DNA of 6,171 nt from Desulfobulbaceae bacterium. GTDB lineage: Bacteria; Desulfobacterota; Desulfobulbia; Desulfobulbales; SURF-16. Shown here in pieces: positions 5,642-6,171 of this stretch. Positions within the stretch are counted from its first letter, which is position 1, and every line of letters starts with the position of its first letter. Location of the stretch: NCBI GenBank assembly GCA_024763115.1, contig JANTGB010000144.1, positions 1 to 6,171 on the forward strand, written 5' to 3'. A program made the translations under genes and the position numbers. The notes under the pieces are model-generated. The model worked only from the letters and a program-made list of their open reading frames with translations, made no database searches and had not been told where the DNA came from.

Positions 5642-5704
5642 GTAACTATTCAGCTGCGCATCATCCGGAGTCGAATTTTATACCCTGTTTTTAAAGGTGC
5701 TTAC
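5642..5704 (+). repeat. Repeat copy 5, 63-nt GTAAC-to-CTTAC unit
   Basis: It starts GTAACTATTCAGCTGC and ends AAAGGTGCTTAC, the same 63-nt unit as the left part of copy 2 (1617-1679). It includes the 40-nt module (5666-5705). Its left terminus pairs well with GCAGCTGAACAGTTGC ending at 6050 (14 of 16 positions), so it may be the left end of a 409-nt composite spanning 5642-6050. No 8-bp duplication is seen. It lies just upstream of the PilZ gene. Confidence 0.6.
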
Positions 5705-5870
5705 CTGCACGCGATGATTTGCCGATTTTCATTCTCCCGGCACAATCTGCAAAGCCTCTTTTAAGATCATAGAAAAATTGAGGAAAAAAAGTCAAACAAA
5801 TTTATTCATTTAAACAATATAATCTTCCCAGCTGTTGGATTTATAGTTTGTTATAAAGGGATTGATACCG

Positions 5871-5945
5871 ATGTCACGTTTGCGTGTTGTGGTTGAGCTG
5901 ACTCTTTTGTCACTGCTCAGTTGTAACTACTCACTGGGTAAATGA
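5871..5945 (+). pseudogene. Possible truncated lipoprotein gene start, disrupted by a repeat
   Basis: An ATG at 5871, with AAAGGG about 10 nt upstream, opens a 24-codon frame. Its product has a basic start, a hydrophobic core and LSLLSC, which looks like a lipoprotein signal with lipobox Cys18. Immediately after that cysteine the sequence enters the repeat element at 5923, and the frame stops at 5943-5945 inside it. A TATAAT hexamer is at about 5815-5820, but no matching -35 is seen. It could be the remnant of a gene cut by the insertion, or chance; there is no recognisable continuation after 6050. Confidence 0.25.
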
Positions 5946-6050
5946 TCAGCGGGAGACTCCGGGTTATTTTTGCGATCAGTCCGGGGCAGCGTATTAACGT
6001 TATGCTGGACAGCATTGTCGGGCGTAGATGAATTGCAGCTGAACAGTTGC
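5923..6050 (+). mobile_element. MITE copy 6
   Basis: The left end is GTAACTACTCACTGGG and the right end GCAGCTGAACAGTTGC. The interior shares GCGATCAGTCCGG and an AGCGTATTA segment with copies 1 and 4, but lacks the 40-nt module. The length is 128 nt. No duplication is visible (flanks GCTCAGTT and TGAAAATT), so it may be diverged or part of a larger composite beginning at 5642. Confidence 0.55.
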
Positions 6051-6075
6051 TGAAAATTACAGGTACACTTTCACT

Positions 6076-6171
6076 GTAACCGTTCACCAGGGCACCAAAT
6101 TTACGATAACCTTCAGTCCTGTAAGTGTTTACCAGTGCCTTAGATTCGTTCGTTTGGGACTTCGAAGCATA
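6076..6171 (+). repeat. Repeat copy 7, partial at window edge
   Basis: GTAACCGTTCACCAGGGCACC begins 25 nt after the previous copy and matches the family's left end. It continues with CCTGTAAGTGTTTACCA, distantly like the end of the 40-nt module (CCTGTTTTTAAGGGTGCTTACC). The right end is outside the window, so it could equally be the terminus of a full insertion sequence. Confidence 0.45.

Overview
This window looks like a piece of a Gram-negative, probably deltaproteobacterial (Desulfobacterota-type) chromosome. The evidence is a TonB-dependent outer-membrane receptor, a NikR-family regulator, a PEP-CTERM surface protein, a Bax-like glucosaminidase and a PilZ protein. The lineage is an inference from this gene mix; nothing in the window fixes the species. 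Only five genes are well supported. Much of the remaining DNA is built from short, non-coding, inverted-repeat elements.

Layout. Positions 1-1269, minus strand: a nikR-like gene followed by a TonB-dependent receptor that runs off the left edge. The two are co-directional, 64 nt apart, and probably one transcription unit for metal uptake. Positions 1320-2528: three repeat copies. One (1320-1519) carries an apparent 8-bp target duplication and sits directly upstream of nikR. One (1617-2020) is itself interrupted by a different, strongly palindromic element with TA flanks. Positions 2544-2949: an AT-rich stretch with three alternating copies of a 9-bp half-site and another short inverted-repeat element. 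Positions 2981-3688: a secreted PEP-CTERM protein. Positions 3874-4031: the cleanest repeat copy, in inverted orientation, with a perfect 8-bp duplication TGGCGGAA. Positions 4110-5225: a membrane-anchored Bax-family glucosaminidase. Positions 5260-5607: a PilZ protein on the minus strand, convergent with bax. Positions 5642-6171: more repeat copies, the last cut by the window edge.

The repeats begin GTAACT and end AGTTAC, carry internal hairpins, code for nothing and (in the best copies) are flanked by 8-bp direct repeats. GTAA-type ends and 8-bp duplications are hallmarks of the IS66 family, so they look like MITEs moved in trans by an IS66-type transposase that is not in the window. A 40-nt internal module is present in four copies and cleanly absent from a fifth.

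The most interesting biology is at nikR. The protein has the family's fold and length, but two of the four high-affinity nickel ligands known from E. coli NikR are replaced (positions 76 and 87). In addition, a MITE lies between the gene and an upstream inverted repeat, GGTAACAC-N13-GTGTTACC, that resembles a NikR operator. Together these suggest a metal regulator drifting away from, or changing, its original metal response. The three right-hand genes (surface protein, wall hydrolase, PilZ receptor) are plausible envelope functions but show no clear operon link.
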